NCBI GenBank assembly: GCA_937863215.1 | Contig: CALMFQ010000279.1 | Location: 1 to 8,586, forward strand | DNA from: an uncultured Pseudomonadota bacterium | GTDB taxonomy: Bacteria > Pseudomonadota > Gammaproteobacteria > Burkholderiales > SCOH01 | Reading direction: 5' to 3' | Length of the DNA: 8,586 bases | Shown: in pieces, positions 6,766-8,586 of the stretch | Layout: each line of letters starts with the position of its first letter | Position numbering within the stretch: the stretch's first letter is position 1 | Made by a program: the position numbers and the translations under genes | Notes under the pieces: generated by a model | Databases searched by the model: none | Told to the model about the DNA's origin: nothing | What the model saw: the letters and a program-made list of their open reading frames with translations, nothing else

Positions 6766-7101
6766 ATGCAAGCCCTCATCACACATCCAGACAACCAAAT
6801 CCCGGCTGCGCGTGTCCAGGCGGCCAAGATGGACACGATACGTCTCGGTGCCGCCGAACAATTCCGCGCCCAGCTGCGTGTCTTGTTCAACAGCTTCTGG
6901 CACAACCGTTACGCCACACCGGCTGAAATGGCCGCAGAATTCGGAACTGGCTGCGCGCAACTTTTCGCCGAGCACGCAGCCGCCATACGGTTCCTAGCCT
7001 CTCGCGGAGTTGAAATTCCAGAAGCCGAATACACCCCACCACTTCCATTTACGATCAACCAGGACGGCTCTGTGACGATCGGAACAGCGCCAACTCCATG
7101 A
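6766..7101 (+). CDS. Small tail-fibre-associated protein, paralogue 2 (111 aa)
   Basis: Paralogue of the 6410-6724 product; function unknown. The start ATG at 6766 has no Shine-Dalgarno sequence. Residues about 25-85 are predicted helical and carry the shared elements LFNSFWHNRYATPAEMA, FGTGCAQLFAEHAAAIRFL, followed by GVEIPEAEYTPP and FTINQDGSVTIG. The first 30 residues do not align well with paralogue 1, so only the C-terminal portion is clearly conserved. The FW.n..atP.e....lGT..a.lF pattern looks like a small-protein family I have an impression of seeing near phage fibre genes, but I cannot name it. The stop TGA overlaps the next start (ATGA at 7098-7101), so the next protein is probably made by coupled translation. 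Confidence 0.85.
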   Translation: MQALITHPDNQIPAARVQAAKMDTIRLGAAEQFRAQLRVLFNSFWHNRYATPAEMAAEFGTGCAQLFAEHAAAIRFLASRGVEIPEAEYTPPLPFTINQDGSVTIGTAPTP

Positions 7102-7538
7102 GCACACCTGGCTTCATCTCCCTACCTCCTATCAAAGCGGAATCATTCATCCGGGCCAACACGCTTGGGGTATTCCAGGTGGAAATACTGGTCGTACCGA
7201 ATTCGGTACCGATACCTTCCGTATCGTGTGGACTTTTCGATGCTGATAATCAGCGGAAATACCATTTCGCCGACAGCCGCAATGTGACGGCTGTGCGGGC
7301 CGGCCAGACTACCCGGCTACTTTTCAGTACCACGGTCAAAGACCAAGTTGCTCCTGGGTTCTACAGTCTGATTGCAGAATGGAAGGGCGGTTCCCATACT
7401 GTGCCGGTGCTGGTTCCGTCCAAGCAGGAGATTTCGACACCCAGTACGTTACCGGACACGCCGGTAGCTACACTTCCTGGCGTGCCGGCAGAGGAACCCG
7501 CTCAACCGGTACCTGCTTCGCGCCGTCGGCGCCGCTAG
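7098..7538 (+). CDS. Hypothetical beta-sandwich-like protein with Pro-rich, Arg5 C-terminus (146 aa)
   Basis: No family recognised. Residues about 15-110 alternate hydrophobic and polar residues as in an immunoglobulin-like or jelly-roll beta-sandwich (VFQVEILVVPNSVPIP, TRLLFSTTVKD, FYSLIAEWKGGSHTVPVLV). Residues about 110-140 form a Pro/Thr/Ala-rich, probably disordered linker, and the protein ends ASRRRRR. The ATG at 7098 sits in the ATGA overlap with the previous gene; a GGAA run ends 13 bases before it, too far for a standard ribosome-binding site. The TAG stop at 7536-7538 overlaps the stop of the convergent gene on the other strand. A small virion decoration or tail-tip protein is plausible from the domain style and position, but there is no direct evidence. 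The Arg tail could bind nucleic acid or another acidic surface. Confidence 0.75.
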   Translation: MSTPGFISLPPIKAESFIRANTLGVFQVEILVVPNSVPIPSVSCGLFDADNQRKYHFADSRNVTAVRAGQTTRLLFSTTVKDQVAPGFYSLIAEWKGGSHTVPVLVPSKQEISTPSTLPDTPVATLPGVPAEEPAQPVPASRRRRR

Positions 7539-8586
7539 CAGTGAGGCAGACTTACCGGTACGTCGTAGAACTGGTTGAGAATCTGCAAGCCCGTATGGGC
7601 ATCGATCTCAATCTCGTCTGACTTGACTTCGCAGGATCGACAGAGAGCGCGAAGCTCGGAAGCCAGATCGATCGGATCGATCTGCTTGTGCAGCTGGCGC
7701 ATGTCCAACAACAATTGCTGAGACGCAAACCGGTAGCGCATCACGCGCCCAACCGTATCGGGGCTGACGCCGCTGAGAAATTGTTCGGTCGAAGAATACT
7801 CGGGCACGAACTGCGGCCAGGCCAATCCAAGATCCTGCGCGGCCATTCGGGAAAACTCATCCCTGACTTCACCTTCGTATGTGACGCGAGGCGTCCGCGC
7901 GTAGTTGGTGGGTTCGGCCAGCCCGAGGATGTGCTCGACTGTCAGGCGGGTCAACGCCGATACGAGATCCGGCAGCCATTTCCACGCCGGATGGTCGAGC
8001 GGTGTAGTCATGCGTACGCCATACTCGGTGATGACAAAATAGGGGGCCTTCAGCGTCATCGACATTTTATCGGCCGCCAGCGCATAGGCTGGCATGCCGC
8101 GCAGATACCCACCCATGTCGCGCTCGACGCGCGGTAACGCTTGGGTCTGTCCGAAGCCGGCGAATACGCGTGCCAGCCAGCCGCCCGACAACCGATCGTT
8201 CCGCACGGCCACGACTCTGCAGGGCCGATCCTGGAAGCCACGCACAATCGATCCCATCACGATCGCTACCAAGCTGGCCACATCGGCCGGTAAGGCCGCC
8301 AGCCAGCCCGTCTCGAGCACCTCATTGGGCGGCATCGCGCTAGCCGTATAGCAGTCCAGCAACATGACACCAGGATGCAATTTTCCAGCAGGTGCACATC
8401 CTTCCATCGAGTACCTCCATCCCGGGGTGAAGAAGCTTTTCTTGTGGTGGTTCCAGCCCAGGAAAGGTGTGCCTGTTTCGGTTGGCAATCTGGAAGGCAT
8501 TTGGCGCAGATAATTGGTTGCTGCTTTCCAGCCAGTCAGACTGCGAATAATCGGTACAGCTTTGGTCTTGTTGGCTGATGCCAGGC
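7535..8586 (-). CDS. Hypothetical protein, N-terminus beyond window; possibly primase/ATPase-like
   Basis: The frame on the minus strand is open from the right window edge (codon start at 8584) to TAG at 7537-7535, giving 349 visible residues. The ATG at 8500 is in frame but probably internal, because LASANKTKAVPIIRSLTGW upstream reads as protein. Visible pieces in order are PFLGWNHHKKSFFTPGWRY, a Leu-rich helical stretch (GWLAALPADVASLVAIVMG), NDRLSGGWLARVFAGFGQT, APYFVITEYGVRMT, and a C-terminal helical and charged part (LRALCRSCEVKSDEIEID). The 'GW....F..PG' opening and the later 'VITEYG' loosely recall replication ATPase or primase C-terminal domains of phages (DUF927-like), but a proper Walker A is not visible, so I do not call that family. 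Opposite direction to the tail block suggests a different module. Codon use and GC are like the neighbours. Confidence 0.8.
   Translation of the reverse strand, partial: LASANKTKAVPIIRSLTGWKAATNYLRQMPSRLPTETGTPFLGWNHHKKSFFTPGWRYSMEGCAPAGKLHPGVMLLDCYTASAMPPNEVLETGWLAALPADVASLVAIVMGSIVRGFQDRPCRVVAVRNDRLSGGWLARVFAGFGQTQALPRVERDMGGYLRGMPAYALAADKMSMTLKAPYFVITEYGVRMTTPLDHPAWKWLPDLVSALTRLTVEHILGLAEPTNYARTPRVTYEGEVRDEFSRMAAQDLGLAWPQFVPEYSSTEQFLSGVSPDTVGRVMRYRFASQQLLLDMRQLHKQIDPIDLASELRALCRSCEVKSDEIEIDAHTGLQILNQFYDVPVSLPHC

Noticed and set aside
7520..7532. GC-rich hairpin as an intrinsic terminator at the convergent junction.
   Set aside because: The inverted repeat follows from five Arg codons, its loop is too small for the full stem, and no T-run follows on either strand.

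Overview
The window is a stretch of a tailed-phage (or prophage) genome from its late tail module. The DNA is moderately GC-rich, above half by eye. Six complete genes or gene parts and one gene cut by the left edge lie head to tail on the + strand, followed by one convergent gene on the - strand cut by the right edge. The genes are packed phage-style: three junctions are 4-base ATGA stop/start overlaps (568, 1971, 7098), one has a 2-base gap and one a 9-base gap. The only real non-coding gap is 41 bases (6725-6765). I see no rRNA, tRNA, CRISPR array, integrase, transposase or attachment site. The host cannot be named. Most starts lack a Shine-Dalgarno sequence, which hints at a host lineage that relies little on that signal.

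Layout. 2-571 is the C-terminal part of a protein resembling the C-terminal region of baseplate J-like proteins. 568-1974 (468 aa) and 1971-2516 (181 aa) are unrecognised, probably virion or tail proteins, translationally coupled to it. 2519-6400 is one very long Gly/Thr/Ser-rich reading frame typical of phage tail fibres. It is split by a single in-frame amber codon at 3458-3460 into a 313-codon N-terminal part (signal-peptide-like N-terminus and two 92-aa tandem repeats) and a long C-terminal part (other fibre modules and a possible receptor-binding end). After it come two small paralogous genes (6410-6724 and 6766-7101), a gene for a small protein with a likely beta-sandwich and a Pro-rich tail ending in five arginines (7098-7538), and then the convergent gene (7535-8586, minus), whose stop codon overlaps that of its neighbour.

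How they may work together: the + strand block reads as baseplate end, connector or adaptor proteins, fibre, then small fibre-associated or accessory proteins, so it is probably an adsorption/host-recognition cassette. The minus-strand gene probably belongs to a different functional module.

The most interesting point is the amber codon. The frame is open and homologous in style on both sides, the downstream part has no convincing start of its own, and TAG ends three other genes here, so wholesale TAG recoding is unlikely. This leaves a nonsense mutation, stop-codon readthrough or suppression giving short and long fibres, or a sequence error.
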